From Nonomuraea glycinis (GTDB lineage Bacteria; Actinomycetota; Actinomycetes; Streptosporangiales; Streptosporangiaceae): a stretch of 64,000 bases of DNA. The stretch is from positions 62,001 through 126,000 of the forward strand of contig NZ_BMNK01000023.1 of NCBI RefSeq assembly GCF_014646515.1, given 5' to 3'. Of the stretch, positions 24,745 through 33,409 are shown piece by piece (positions within the stretch are counted from its first letter, which is position 1; the number at the start of each line of letters is the position of its first letter). The notes under the pieces are model-generated. The model was not told where the DNA came from, made no database searches, and saw only the letters and a program-made list of their open reading frames with translations. Made by a program: the position numbers and the translations under genes.

Positions 24745-24900
24745 TCATCCTGCCTTGCCGATCCAGCGGGTGCTTTCCAGATAAATCAAGAATTTCCCGT
24801 ACGCCATCTGAATCCGCACGTCAGAGGCCGTGAAACGCGGCCGCGCCGACACGTCGGCCACCTGGCGTTTTCGCAGGTCAGAGCCGTATATGAACGTCAC
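24745..24900 (-). CDS. Doubtful 51-residue open frame in a divergent intergenic region
   Basis: From GTG 24900 the frame reads MTFIYGSDLRKRQVADV and ends STRWIGKAG. About three quarters of third positions are G or C, lower than in neighbouring genes but above chance. There is no clear ribosome site and no family is recognised. The region also has to carry the promoters of the NlpC gene and the ABC operon, so this may not be a gene. Confidence 0.25.
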   Translation of the reverse strand: MTFIYGSDLRKRQVADVSARPRFTASDVRIQMAYGKFLIYLESTRWIGKAG

Positions 24901-25002
24901 ATTCGCGTTTGCCAAACCGGGATTTCCCGGCTCAAGATGGTCCCGATCCTCAATCGAGCCCCCGACCTGGGGTTTCTTCGCCATGCCCGGAGGAGAACGA
25001 CC

Positions 25003-25944
25003 ATGATCCACGCCCGGGGACTGACCCGAGTCTTCACCATGAAAAAGGCGCGCGTCGAGGCGGTGCGCGGCATCGACCTCGATGTGGAGGCCGGACAACT
25101 CGTCGCCTTTCTCGGCCCGAACGGCGCCGGGAAATCCACCACGCTGCGCATGCTCACCACCCTGCTGCCGCCGACCTCCGGCACCGCCACCGTGGCGGGC
25201 CGGGACGTGGCCCGCGACCCGGCCGGCGTGCGCGCCAGGATCGGCTACGTCGGCCAGAAGAACAGCGCGGGCGAGAACCACCGCGTCCGCGACGAGCTCG
25301 TCACCCAGGGCCGCTGCTACGGCCTGAGCGCCTCGGAGGCCCGCGACCGCGCCGCCGAGCTGCTCGCCCTGCTCGATCTGGAGCCGCTGGCCGACCGCAA
25401 GCCCGGCACCCTGTCCGGCGGCCAGCGCCGCCGCCTGGACATCGCGCTCGGCCTCATCCACCGCCCCGCCCTGCTCTTCCTCGACGAGCCGTCGACCGGG
25501 CTCGACCCCAGGAGCCGCGCCGACATCTGGGCGCACATCCTCCGCCTGCGGGAGACGTACGGCACCACGCTTTTCCTGACCACCCACTACCTGGAGGAGG
25601 CCGACAGCATGGCCGAGCGGGTGATCATCATCGACAACGGGACGATCATCGCCGACGGCACGGCCGGGCAGCTCAAGAACGACCTGGCCGGCGACCACAT
25701 CACGATCACCACGCACACCGAGCGGGACGCCGCCGAGGCGGCCAGGATCGCCGGGGCCACGGCGGACGGGCTGACCGTTACCTCCCGCGTGGCCGGCGCG
25801 GCCTCGGCCCTGCCCGAGCTCCTGCGGACGCTGGAGGCGGCCGGCGTCAAGGTCGCCACGGCCGAGACCACCCGCCCCACCCTCGACGACGTGTTCCTCG
25901 CTCTGACCGGGAGAAGCCTCAGCGATGACGACCTTCCTGCATGA
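25003..25944 (+). CDS. DrrA-type ABC exporter ATP-binding protein
   Basis: A 313-residue ATPase. It has Walker A GPNGAGKST, the signature LSGGQRRRLDIA, Walker B LLFLDEPSTGLDP and the switch His in TTHYLEE. The 80-residue C-terminal extension (ending near RPTLDDVFLALTG) is characteristic of the daunorubicin-resistance DrrA subfamily that drives drug or lipid export. GGAGGAGA precedes ATG 25003. The permease gene overlaps its 3' end by 20 bp. The substrate cannot be predicted. Confidence 0.93.
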   Translation: MIHARGLTRVFTMKKARVEAVRGIDLDVEAGQLVAFLGPNGAGKSTTLRMLTTLLPPTSGTATVAGRDVARDPAGVRARIGYVGQKNSAGENHRVRDELVTQGRCYGLSASEARDRAAELLALLDLEPLADRKPGTLSGGQRRRLDIALGLIHRPALLFLDEPSTGLDPRSRADIWAHILRLRETYGTTLFLTTHYLEEADSMAERVIIIDNGTIIADGTAGQLKNDLAGDHITITTHTERDAAEAARIAGATADGLTVTSRVAGAASALPELLRTLEAAGVKVATAETTRPTLDDVFLALTGRSLSDDDLPA

Positions 25945-26668
25945 CACCACGACCATCTTCCGCCGCGAGTTCGTCCCCGTCGTGCGCGAGCCGCTCGGGC
26001 TGGTCTTCGAGATGGGGCAGCCGCTGCTGTTCCTGTTCCTGTTCGGGTCGCTGCTGGACGGCGCGGTGGGCGCGTCCTGGCAGTGGTTCGTGCCCGGCAT
26101 CCTCGTCATGATGTGCCTGACCGGCCCGCTGTCCTCCGGCTACAACCTGCTGGTGGAGCTGATCGGCGGCTCGATGGAGCGCCTGATGGTCACCCCGGTC
26201 GACCGGACCGCGCTGCTCATCGGCCGGGCGCTCAAGGAGATGACGATCCTGTTCGCCCAGGCCGTCCTGATCATCGTCCTGGCGCTCCCGCTCGGCTTCG
26301 AGCTCCACCTGGCCGGGGCCGTGGCGGGGGTGGCCCTGCTGGTCGTGTTCGGGGTCGGCCTGGGCTCGCTCTCCTTCGTGCTGGCCATGCGGTCGGCGCC
26401 CAGCGGGGAGCTGTTCTACGTCGTGACGCAGGGGCTGCTCTTCCCGCTGCTGCTGCTGTCGGGGGTGCTGCTGCCGACGGACTCGGGCCCCGCCTGGCTG
26501 CGCGTGGTGGGTGACGTCAACCCGGTCACCTACATCGTCGAGGCCCAGCGCGCCCTGTTCGCCGGCGACCTCACCGACGTCTCGGTCCTGTACGGCGCGG
26601 CTATGTCGTTCGCGGTGGCCGCCTTGGGCCTGTGGCTGGGCAACCGGGCGATGCGCCGGGGCGTCTGA
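25925..26668 (+). CDS. DrrB-type ABC-2 permease
   Basis: A 247-residue membrane protein with six predicted helices. The ABC-2 signature is near the C-terminus (PAWLRVVGDVNPVTYIVEAQ). It forms the channel of the exporter powered by the upstream ATPase and starts inside that gene (ATG 25925). The length and arrangement are normal for the family. A hairpin-capable repeat follows the stop. Confidence 0.92.
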   Translation: MTTFLHDTTTIFRREFVPVVREPLGLVFEMGQPLLFLFLFGSLLDGAVGASWQWFVPGILVMMCLTGPLSSGYNLLVELIGGSMERLMVTPVDRTALLIGRALKEMTILFAQAVLIIVLALPLGFELHLAGAVAGVALLVVFGVGLGSLSFVLAMRSAPSGELFYVVTQGLLFPLLLLSGVLLPTDSGPAWLRVVGDVNPVTYIVEAQRALFAGDLTDVSVLYGAAMSFAVAALGLWLGNRAMRRGV

Positions 26669-26715
26669 CGGTTTCCATGGCGTCTGACGGTTCCGGGGCG
26701 ACGCGGGGTCAGACG
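26662..26715. terminator. CGTCTGAC repeats with an inverted GTCAGACG, possible terminator
   Basis: CGTCTGAC occurs at 26662-26669 and 26681-26688, and its inverse GTCAGACG at 26708-26715. The stop codons of both convergent genes lie inside these elements. The pairing could form a bidirectional terminator between the permease and the flavin-reductase-like gene. Confidence 0.4.
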
Positions 26716-27404
26716 GTGCGGGCGCGGTCGAGGTCCGGGCTCCGGTAAGAGTGTTCGGGGATGCGGGACAGGGTGGACTCGTGCACCTGGGGGCCGAGGC
26801 CGTACAACTTCTGGAAGCTCATGATCAACGGTCGCCACGCGTCCGGGTCGATGTGGTCGTCCTTGCCCTCGGCGCGGATCTCGTCGTGCACCCAGACCCG
26901 CTGGACCCGTACCTCGAAGGCCAGCACCCCGCCGTCGCCCACCGGATGGGACGCCTCCACGACGGCCTCCATGCTCACCGGGCACTCGGCCACCCGGGGC
27001 GGCCGTACCGTCTGGCTCGGCGTCGGCGTCAGCCCCGCCCGCCCGAACTTGCCCGGCACGAACCGGTAGCCGCGCTCGTGCTTGCCCGGCGGCACGGGGT
27101 CGGACCCGGTGGTCAGGGCCAGCTTGTCGACGGCGGGGGCGAGGGCGTCGGAAGGCAGGTTGAGCACGCACTCGCGGGTCCTGAGCAGGTTCTGGGCGGT
27201 CTTGGACCGGCCGCCCAGCCCCAGCATGGCCCGCCAGCCGAGCCAGAAGGCCGATGACATGGGGGCCAGATTGGGCGTCCCGTTCTCGTTCATGGTGGAG
27301 ATCAGGACGACCGGGGTGCCGAAATAGAGAATGGCCGGCTCGATACGGGTGTGCTTGTCAGTAAGTGTGGTCACGCTCCACTCTTTCGGCCCGTACCTGC
27401 CCAT
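26709..27404 (-). CDS. Flavin reductase-like FMN-binding protein
   Basis: A 231-residue protein of the FMN-binding split-barrel fold. Typical features are VVLISTMNENGTPNLAPMSSAFW near the N-terminus and NLLRTRECVLNLPS. Such proteins supply reduced flavin or act directly on small molecules. The start may be ATG 27404 or GTG 27374 (MTTLTDKHTRIEPAILYF); neither has a well-spaced ribosome site. It is convergent with the ABC permease and divergent from the STAS gene. The partner enzyme is unknown. Confidence 0.75.
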   Translation of the reverse strand: MGRYGPKEWSVTTLTDKHTRIEPAILYFGTPVVLISTMNENGTPNLAPMSSAFWLGWRAMLGLGGRSKTAQNLLRTRECVLNLPSDALAPAVDKLALTTGSDPVPPGKHERGYRFVPGKFGRAGLTPTPSQTVRPPRVAECPVSMEAVVEASHPVGDGGVLAFEVRVQRVWVHDEIRAEGKDDHIDPDAWRPLIMSFQKLYGLGPQVHESTLSRIPEHSYRSPDLDRARTV

Positions 27405-27498
27405 GCTGGCGGCATTCGGACACCGCGCGCTCCAACCTGGCCAACAGCTCCCTTAACCGGTGTAACGTCACCAGTGAGCACAATGGAGGTCCGCTCAT

Positions 27499-27876
27499 AT
27501 GCAGCCACCGTTGGCCATCACCAGTGAACAGTTCGGTGACACGGCGATCGTCAGCCTCGCCGGCGAACTCGACACCACCAAGTGCGCCCAAGTGGGCGAG
27601 ACCCTCTCCGCCCACCTGTCCGATGGCCGCCCCCATCTGATCCTCGACACCACGGGCCTGACCTTCTGCGACTCGATGGGCCTGCGCACGATTCTGGAGT
27701 ACGTGAACCGCGCCGCGAGGGCGGGCGGCTGGATGCGGCTGACAGGTGTGCAGGGCGTCCTGAAGCGGCTTCTGGAGGTCACCGGCGTGGCCGGCGCCAT
27801 CCCGATCGACCCCGACGTCCCGACGGCCATGCAGGCCCGCATCCGCGAGGCGGGGCACGGAAGCACCTCTGTGTGA
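27499..27876 (+). CDS. STAS-domain anti-sigma factor antagonist
   Basis: A 125-residue STAS protein, the class that sequesters an anti-sigma kinase and frees a sigma factor. The phosphorylatable serine is Ser59 in TFCDSMGLRTI, preceded by the conserved strand LILDTTGL. TGGAGGT lies seven to eight bases before the ATG. No anti-sigma kinase or sigma gene is adjacent, so the partner lies elsewhere. Confidence 0.88.
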   Translation: MQPPLAITSEQFGDTAIVSLAGELDTTKCAQVGETLSAHLSDGRPHLILDTTGLTFCDSMGLRTILEYVNRAARAGGWMRLTGVQGVLKRLLEVTGVAGAIPIDPDVPTAMQARIREAGHGSTSV

Positions 27877-27995
27877 CCCCGCACACATTCGCATATACGT
27901 GGATTTGTACACAGAGCACCCGGATTCACGCCCGTAACGTCTGGCACGTCGGACAAACCGTCGGACGAAAGTCGAACGAAAAGGCAGTGGTCCTG

Positions 27996-28550
27996 ATGAG
28001 CACTCTCAACCAGGTAGACAAGATCTCGTGGCGGCGGACGATGGGCCGGGTGGCCATCGGCGCGGCGACCGCGGCACTGGCCGTCACCGCCATGGGCGCG
28101 GTGCCCGCCTCGGCGAGCACCCCGTCCGCGGTCGAGTCCACCCATGCTGAGGTGTCGGCCAAGAAGTACTACTTCGCCGCCGGGCTTCTCGGCAGGAACG
28201 AGGTGCCGGAGCCGGGCAAGAAGGTCAACGACCGGGACGGCGTGGCGGTCGCGAAGTTCCGCATCCACGGCAACCGTTTCTACTACTTCGTCCAGTGGAA
28301 GAGGACCGGCAAGCCCACCGCCTTCCACATCCACAAGGGCCCGGCGGGCAAGAACGGCCCGGTCGTCATCGACCTGCTGTCCAACGGCAAGATCCACGGC
28401 AACACGAGCTTCGGCAGCGTCGTCGTCAAGGACAAGAACCTGCTGAAGGGGATCAAGAACAACCCGAAGAAGTGGTACGCCAACCTGCACACCGCGAAGT
28501 TCCCCGACGGCGCGGTCCGTGGCCAGCTGCACGGCGGCAAGCACTGGTAG
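27996..28550 (+). CDS. Secreted CHRD-domain protein
   Basis: A 184-residue protein. Residues 1-40 contain a signal peptide (hydrophobic GRVAIGAATAALAVTAM, likely cut after ASA). The rest is a CHRD domain, marked by FHIHKGPAGKNGPV and YANLHTAKFPDGAVRGQL. The domain is shared with chordin-like proteins and is common in secreted bacterial proteins of unknown role. It is rich in Lys, giving a basic exoprotein. A strong hairpin follows the stop. Confidence 0.85.
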   Translation: MSTLNQVDKISWRRTMGRVAIGAATAALAVTAMGAVPASASTPSAVESTHAEVSAKKYYFAAGLLGRNEVPEPGKKVNDRDGVAVAKFRIHGNRFYYFVQWKRTGKPTAFHIHKGPAGKNGPVVIDLLSNGKIHGNTSFGSVVVKDKNLLKGIKNNPKKWYANLHTAKFPDGAVRGQLHGGKHW

Positions 28551-28561
28551 TCGTCCTCCCG

Positions 28562-28587
28562 GCCCCGGCAGGTGATCCTGCCGGGGC
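28562..28587. terminator. Perfect 11-bp hairpin between convergent genes
   Basis: GCCCCGGCAGG (28562-28572), loop TGAT, CCTGCCGGGGC (28577-28587). It lies 12 bp after the CHRD stop and can serve the convergent ABC operon as well. Confidence 0.85.
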
Positions 28588-28601
28588 TCGGCTCGATCTC
28601 A

Positions 28602-28646
28602 CGGACGTCAGGCGTCCCACGTGCTCACCCGGACGTCAGGCGTCCC
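28602..28646. repeat. 17-bp direct repeat at the 3' end of the ABC permease gene
   Basis: CGGACGTCAGGCGTCCC occurs at 28602-28618 and 28630-28646. The second copy contains the permease stop codon, so the first looks like a duplicated gene end. Confidence 0.7.
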
Positions 28647-29394
28647 GCCTGCGGAACACCGCGAACGCGAGGGCCAGCAGCACCACGGTGAAGGCGGCCA
28701 GCACCCCGAGCCCCGCCCACGGCGTCAGCCGCTCGGCGGCCTGAACGGTGGTGGTGACCTGGAGACCGGCCGAGATCGGCCAGTACGTCTGCAGCGCCTC
28801 CCCCGCCGGCTCGGGCATGAGCCGGGGCCCGATGATCGGGATGATGAAGTTGACCGCCACGAGCACGGTGACCGCGATCATCGTGCCGCGCAGCAGGCAG
28901 CCCAGCGCCACCCCCACCAGGCCCACCAGCGCCCAGATCAGCCCCATGCCGGCGACGGCCCGCAGCACGCCGGGCTGGCCCAGCGCCGCCGTGGGAGCGC
29001 CGGCGGCGCCGATGGCCGCCTGCCCGAGCAGGAACGAGGCGAAGCTCGCCACCTCCCCCGCGACCAGGGCCAGGCCGGCGAACATGGCGACCTTGGCGGC
29101 CAGCAACCGCCCCCGCCGGGGCGTCACGGTCAGGCTCGTCCGGATCATCCCGGTGACGTACTCCGAGGTCACCACCAGCACGCCCAGCGTGCCGACCACG
29201 GTCTGGGCGAACAGGAAGCCGCCGTACATGCTGATGTAGGTGGCGTCGAAGACGCCGCCCGCCTGGTGCCCCTCGCCCGCGCGGTAGGCGGTGAGGGCAC
29301 CGAGCCCCACCATGAGCCCGACGGCGACCAGCAGGGTGGCGAGGTTCGACGGCACGGTGCGGAACTTGGTCCATTCGGCCCGGAAGGTGTTCAT
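28636..29394 (-). CDS. ABC-2 family transporter permease
   Basis: A 252-residue permease with six hydrophobic helices. The N-terminal MNTFRAEWTKFRTVPS is typical of actinobacterial ABC-2 permeases, and a cytosolic segment reads SLTVTPRRGRLLAAK. It works with the ATPase encoded directly upstream; the start and stop overlap as ATGA. The C-terminus (FAVFRRRDA) is normal for the family. The transported substrate is unknown. Confidence 0.88.
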   Translation of the reverse strand: MNTFRAEWTKFRTVPSNLATLLVAVGLMVGLGALTAYRAGEGHQAGGVFDATYISMYGGFLFAQTVVGTLGVLVVTSEYVTGMIRTSLTVTPRRGRLLAAKVAMFAGLALVAGEVASFASFLLGQAAIGAAGAPTAALGQPGVLRAVAGMGLIWALVGLVGVALGCLLRGTMIAVTVLVAVNFIIPIIGPRLMPEPAGEALQTYWPISAGLQVTTTVQAAERLTPWAGLGVLAAFTVVLLALAFAVFRRRDA

Positions 29395-30299
29395 GCCGCC
29401 GCTCCCTGGAACTCGAGACTGTCGTGGGTCAGCCGCAGGTACGCCTCCTCAAGGGAGAGGCGTTGCGGGGTGAGCTCCGACAGCACCACCCCGGCCTCCA
29501 GCGCCACCCTGCCGATCTGCCTGGCGTCCAGCCCTGCGACGACGAGTGCCCCGTCCGGGCCGGGCTCCACCTGGCCGCCCGCCTCGCTCAGGTGCCGGGC
29601 GAGCGTCTCCCGGTCGTCCGCGCGGACCAGCACGCCGGAGCTGTGCCGGACGAACTCCCGCATCCCCACGTCCGCGATCAGCCTGCCCCTGCCGATGATG
29701 ACGAGATGGTCGGCGGTCAGCGCCATCTCGCTCATCAGATGGCTGGAGACCAGCACGGTGCGGCCGTCATCGGCCAGCCCGCGCATCAGCTCCCGGATCC
29801 ACTTGATGCCCTCGGGGTCCAGGCCGTTGACGGGCTCGTCGAACAGCAGCGCCCTCGGGTCGCCGAGCAGCGCCGCCGCGATGCCGAGCCGCTGGCTCAT
29901 CCCCAGGGAGAAGGTGCCGGCCCGCTGCCGCGCCACCGAGTCCAGCCCGACCAGGCGCAGCACCTCGTCCACCCGCCCGGTGCCGAGGGCGTTGCTGTGG
30001 GCGAGCCAGAGCAGGTGATCGCGGGCCGTACGCGAGCCGTGCACCGCGCGGGCGTCCAGGAGCGCGCCCACCTCGCGCATCGGCCACGGCGCGGCCACGT
30101 ACGGGCGGCCGCCGACCCGCACGCGCCCCGCGTCCGGCCGGTCCAGCCCCAGGATCATCCGCATGGTCGTCGATTTGCCCGCCCCGTTGGGCCCGAGGAA
30201 GCCGGTGACCCGGCCCGGTTCGACGGTGAACGTCAGCCCGTCCACGGCCGTCCTGCCGCCGTAACGTTTGGTCAGTCCCGCGATCTCGATGCCTGTCAT
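29391..30299 (-). CDS. ABC transporter ATP-binding protein
   Basis: A 302-residue ATPase of the antibiotic-export (CcmA/BcrA-like) group. Walker A is GPNGAGKST, the signature is FSLGMSQRLGIA, Walker B is ALLFDEPVNGLDP, and the switch is SSHLMSE. A C-terminal regulatory tail ends LRLTHDSLEFQG. ATG 30299 begins MTGIEIAGLTKRYGG, matching homologous starts; the longer frame to 30503 is probably leader. It is the first gene of the two-gene unit and is divergent from the phosphoesterase-fusion gene across a 176-bp promoter region. Confidence 0.92.
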   Translation of the reverse strand: MTGIEIAGLTKRYGGRTAVDGLTFTVEPGRVTGFLGPNGAGKSTTMRMILGLDRPDAGRVRVGGRPYVAAPWPMREVGALLDARAVHGSRTARDHLLWLAHSNALGTGRVDEVLRLVGLDSVARQRAGTFSLGMSQRLGIAAALLGDPRALLFDEPVNGLDPEGIKWIRELMRGLADDGRTVLVSSHLMSEMALTADHLVIIGRGRLIADVGMREFVRHSSGVLVRADDRETLARHLSEAGGQVEPGPDGALVVAGLDARQIGRVALEAGVVLSELTPQRLSLEEAYLRLTHDSLEFQGAAA

Positions 30300-30475
30300 G
30301 CCTCGATGATCACCGGCGAGCGACCCTCCCGATATCCACCGATCGGTTGATACGGACAGTTTCATTGCCCCGCATTTCCAACAAATGGGAATTCGCTTCA
30401 GGTGCCTGGATGAAACGGTTGAAAGACTGATACGTGGCGCGTTCCCTTTCTCCGGTGAAGCGTTAGTCTCGAAAT

Positions 30476-32812
30476 GTGCACCCCCCGTCACCACCCCGTA
30501 CACTTTTTGTGATCATGCCTTTCGGGACGAGGACCCTTTCCTCCGGTTCCGAGCATGATTTCGATCGCTTCTACGTCGAGGTGCTGCGGCCGATCGCGCA
30601 GACGGCCAGGTGGGCCGTGCTGCGCGCGGACGAGCTCGCCGAGCAGGGCACCATCGTCAACCAGGCGTTCCGGCACCTCCAGTCGGCCGACCTGGTCGTC
30701 GCCGACCTCAGCGCGCCCAACGGCAACGTCTATTACGAGCTGGGCATCCGGCACGCCATCTCGCCAGGTAAGACGATCCTGGTCGCGGCACGCGGCACGG
30801 AGCTGCCGTTCGACCTGGCGGGCCAGCGGGTGCTCTTCTACGACCTCGACTTCACGGCCGACACCCGCTTCCACACGCTCTACGCCCGAGCGCTCAACGG
30901 CGAGCCGAACCTCGACGCGAACCCGGTCAGGTCGGCCCTGACCAAGCTCGGCCTGCACTCCGATCCGGAGACCGATCACGTCGCCTTCCAGCAGGAGCTC
31001 AACCTCAAGATCGATCGAGCCCGGAACGTCGAGCAGCTGGTCGCGGTCTGGCACTGGGCCCGGCAGTTCGAGAGCCTGCCCATCAGCAGCCTGTTGTCCC
31101 TGGGCTATCGGCTCGCCGAGGCCGGCGACTACGCCAACGCCGTGCACGCGCTGGACGCGGCCTTCCCGACGGCCGCCCAGGATTACGAGGTGCACCGGCA
31201 GCGCGGCTTCTACCTGCGCAAGCTGGGCCGGCTGGAGGAGGCCGAGGCGGCGCTGACCAGGGCCAACGAGCTCAACCCCTCAGACCCCGAGACCCTGGGC
31301 ATGCTGGGCGGCGCACTGAAACGGCAGCGGCGCTACACCGAGGCGCTGGAACGTTACGAAGCCGGCGCTCGGCTGTCCCCCACCAGCCTCTACCTGGCGG
31401 TCGCGCAGGCCGGCATGTCGATCATCGCCACGCCGCACGACCCCGAGCACGGCCTGACCCTCTACCGTGAGCTCCTGGCCAAGATCGAATCTGATCCCGG
31501 CTACGAGGTCGACTCCTGGGCCAACCTGGTCGCCGCCGAGGCCAGTTTCGTGCTCGGCCGGCTCGACAACGCCTATGCCCACGCCCGCGCCGGTGTGCGC
31601 CTGGGCGCCGGCCGGCTGGACCTGGAGTCGGCGACCGAGCAGATCAGGATGCTGGACGACGCCGGATTCCCGCTGCCGGACGCCCACAGCTTCGTCAGAT
31701 GGCTGTCGCAGGGGGCCGCGGGCGCGATCCCCGCGAACGCCGGGCAGGCGGCACGGTTCCGGAAGCGCATCATCTTCCATCTCTCCGACGTGCACTTCGG
31801 CTCCTTCCTCAAGGAGGGGAAGAAGATCGACGCGCACCGCTTCCATGACAGCGAGAACACCAGCCGGCTGAGCCTGGAGCTGCAGGAGGAGTTCGTCAAG
31901 GCCATGCAGCGGTCGGGGTGCGAGCCCGCCAACGCCACCATCGTGCTGTCCGGCGACTCCACCTACACCGCGAGCGAGGCGGAGTTCGACCTCGTCAGGG
32001 ACTTCCTGAACGAGCTGTGCGGGTCCCTCGGGCTGGAGCCCCGGCAGGTGGTGGTCGTGCCGGGCAACCACGACATCGACTGGTTCCAGTCGGCCTCCAA
32101 CTGGAGTCACCGATTCGACAACTACCTGGCCTTCGCGGTGAAGTTCTACGGCGAGCCCCTGTTCAGGGAGCTCTACCCGCTGGTCACCTGGGATCTGAAG
32201 ATGCCGGGGAAGCGGCCGGCCCCCAACGAGCTGATCTACTACCGGGCCGACGACACCACCGCCTTCGTGGGCCTCAACTCGTGCGTCTTCGAGGACAACC
32301 AGAATCACTACGGCTTCATCGGCAAGCGCCAGCTCGACAACGTGAGCCGGGTGCTGGATATGAAGAAGGCGCCGGAGATCCGGATCGCGGTCATGCACCA
32401 CCACCTGCACCCGTTCCCCGAGCCGCTGGAGACCAGGAAAGGCCATGACGTCACGCTGGACCTGTCGACGGTGCGCGACGCCGGCATGGTGGAGCAGCGC
32501 CTGGAGAAGCTCGGGTTCTCGCTCCTGCTGCACGGCCACAAGCACAAACCCCAACTCCGCGAGACCCTCGTACGGGACCCGCTGATCAGCTCGTCCACCA
32601 CGGTGCGCCCGCTCATCGTCTCCGGCTGCGGCAGCACCGGGGTGAGCACGCACGGCCTGGAGCACAACCAGCCCAACCACTTCGCCATCCTGGAGCTGCT
32701 GCAGCCGACCCGTGCGCTCGGGGCCGACTTCGTCGCCGTCGAATGGCGCGAGCTGACCGTGGCGCCCGGCGCGGAGTGGGCCACCAAACAGCGCTGGACC
32801 CTCAAGGGGTGA
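30476..32812 (+). CDS. Deoxyribosyltransferase/TIR-like + TPR + calcineurin-like phosphoesterase fusion
   Basis: A 778-residue three-part protein. Residues 1-150 have a Rossmann-like domain with LFVIMPFG, ADLVVADLSAPNGNVYYELG and the conserved Glu of nucleoside 2-deoxyribosyltransferase/TIR-like folds. Residues about 195-410 form TPR repeats (for example GRLEEAEAALTRANELNPSD). Residues 430-778 are a metallophosphatase with Asp438 and His440 (LSDVHFG), LSGDST, PGNHD, MHHHLH and HGHKH. The full metal-ligand set is intact. There is no signal peptide, so it acts in the cytosol. The next gene is a SLATT protein with overlapping or near-overlapping start. Together they look like a nucleotide-sensing conflict module; function is inferred. 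Confidence 0.82.
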   Translation: MHPPSPPRTLFVIMPFGTRTLSSGSEHDFDRFYVEVLRPIAQTARWAVLRADELAEQGTIVNQAFRHLQSADLVVADLSAPNGNVYYELGIRHAISPGKTILVAARGTELPFDLAGQRVLFYDLDFTADTRFHTLYARALNGEPNLDANPVRSALTKLGLHSDPETDHVAFQQELNLKIDRARNVEQLVAVWHWARQFESLPISSLLSLGYRLAEAGDYANAVHALDAAFPTAAQDYEVHRQRGFYLRKLGRLEEAEAALTRANELNPSDPETLGMLGGALKRQRRYTEALERYEAGARLSPTSLYLAVAQAGMSIIATPHDPEHGLTLYRELLAKIESDPGYEVDSWANLVAAEASFVLGRLDNAYAHARAGVRLGAGRLDLESATEQIRMLDDAGFPLPDAHSFVRWLSQGAAGAIPANAGQAARFRKRIIFHLSDVHFGSFLKEGKKIDAHRFHDSENTSRLSLELQEEFVKAMQRSGCEPANATIVLSGDSTYTASEAEFDLVRDFLNELCGSLGLEPRQVVVVPGNHDIDWFQSASNWSHRFDNYLAFAVKFYGEPLFRELYPLVTWDLKMPGKRPAPNELIYYRADDTTAFVGLNSCVFEDNQNHYGFIGKRQLDNVSRVLDMKKAPEIRIAVMHHHLHPFPEPLETRKGHDVTLDLSTVRDAGMVEQRLEKLGFSLLLHGHKHKPQLRETLVRDPLISSSTTVRPLIVSGCGSTGVSTHGLEHNQPNHFAILELLQPTRALGADFVAVEWRELTVAPGAEWATKQRWTLKG

Positions 32813-32820
32813 GCGGAGCC

Positions 32821-33402
32821 ATGGACAGGACCAGCCGTAATCTCGTTCCGGCGATGCTCGACGGGGCCCATGACGGGGAGCCCCTGCAACTGGCCACCGC
32901 CCTGTTCCGGCATGCCGAGCGCAACGCGCTGACCACGATCAACTGGTACCTCTGGAAGAAGACGATCAAGTCCCGCTGGTCGCGCTTCCTGCGGGCCTCG
33001 GCGATCGTGCTGGCCGTCGCCGGAGGCGTGACCCCCTTGCTGCACGCCGCGAGTCCGGGGCTCATCGCCTCCGGGTGGGGCTATGTGGCCTTGGCGCTCT
33101 CCGCCGGCTGCGTGCTCTTCGACCGCTACTTCGGCTACACCTCCTCGTGGATGCGCTACATGCGGGCGCAGGCCCGCCTGAACCGCGTCCTGGTCACGGC
33201 ACAGGCGCAGTGGACCGCCGCGATGATCCGGTGCGCCCACGACGGCGCCCCGGCCGACGTGCTCATGCCCATCGTCCAGGACCTCATCAGGGGCACGGCC
33301 GAGACGATCGAGATGGAGACGGACGAGTGGGCTCGCGAGCTGACCGAGCAGTCGGAGCAACTGCAGCGGACCACCGAGAGGGACGACAGGCAGCGGAAGT
33401 GA
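32821..33402 (+). CDS. SLATT-type two-transmembrane effector candidate
   Basis: A 193-residue protein. After a helical lead (INWYLWKKTIKSRWSR) come two transmembrane helices (FLRASAIVLAVAGGVTPLL and GYVALALSAGCVLF). A long cytosolic helical tail follows, containing WMRYMRAQARLNRVL and ending in a coiled coil. This order is that of SLATT domains, which are predicted membrane-damaging effectors in nucleotide-triggered defence. ATG 32821 was taken; a GTG at 32809 overlapping the previous stop (GTGA) would add four residues. It is convergent with the last CIS gene, seven bases away. Confidence 0.7.
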   Translation: MDRTSRNLVPAMLDGAHDGEPLQLATALFRHAERNALTTINWYLWKKTIKSRWSRFLRASAIVLAVAGGVTPLLHAASPGLIASGWGYVALALSAGCVLFDRYFGYTSSWMRYMRAQARLNRVLVTAQAQWTAAMIRCAHDGAPADVLMPIVQDLIRGTAETIEMETDEWARELTEQSEQLQRTTERDDRQRK

Positions 33403-33409
33403 CGCACGG

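Noticed and set aside
24726..25002. c-di-AMP (ydaO) riboswitch before the NlpC/P60 gene
   Set aside because: Expected because such hydrolases often carry it, but its conserved blocks were not found in this leader.
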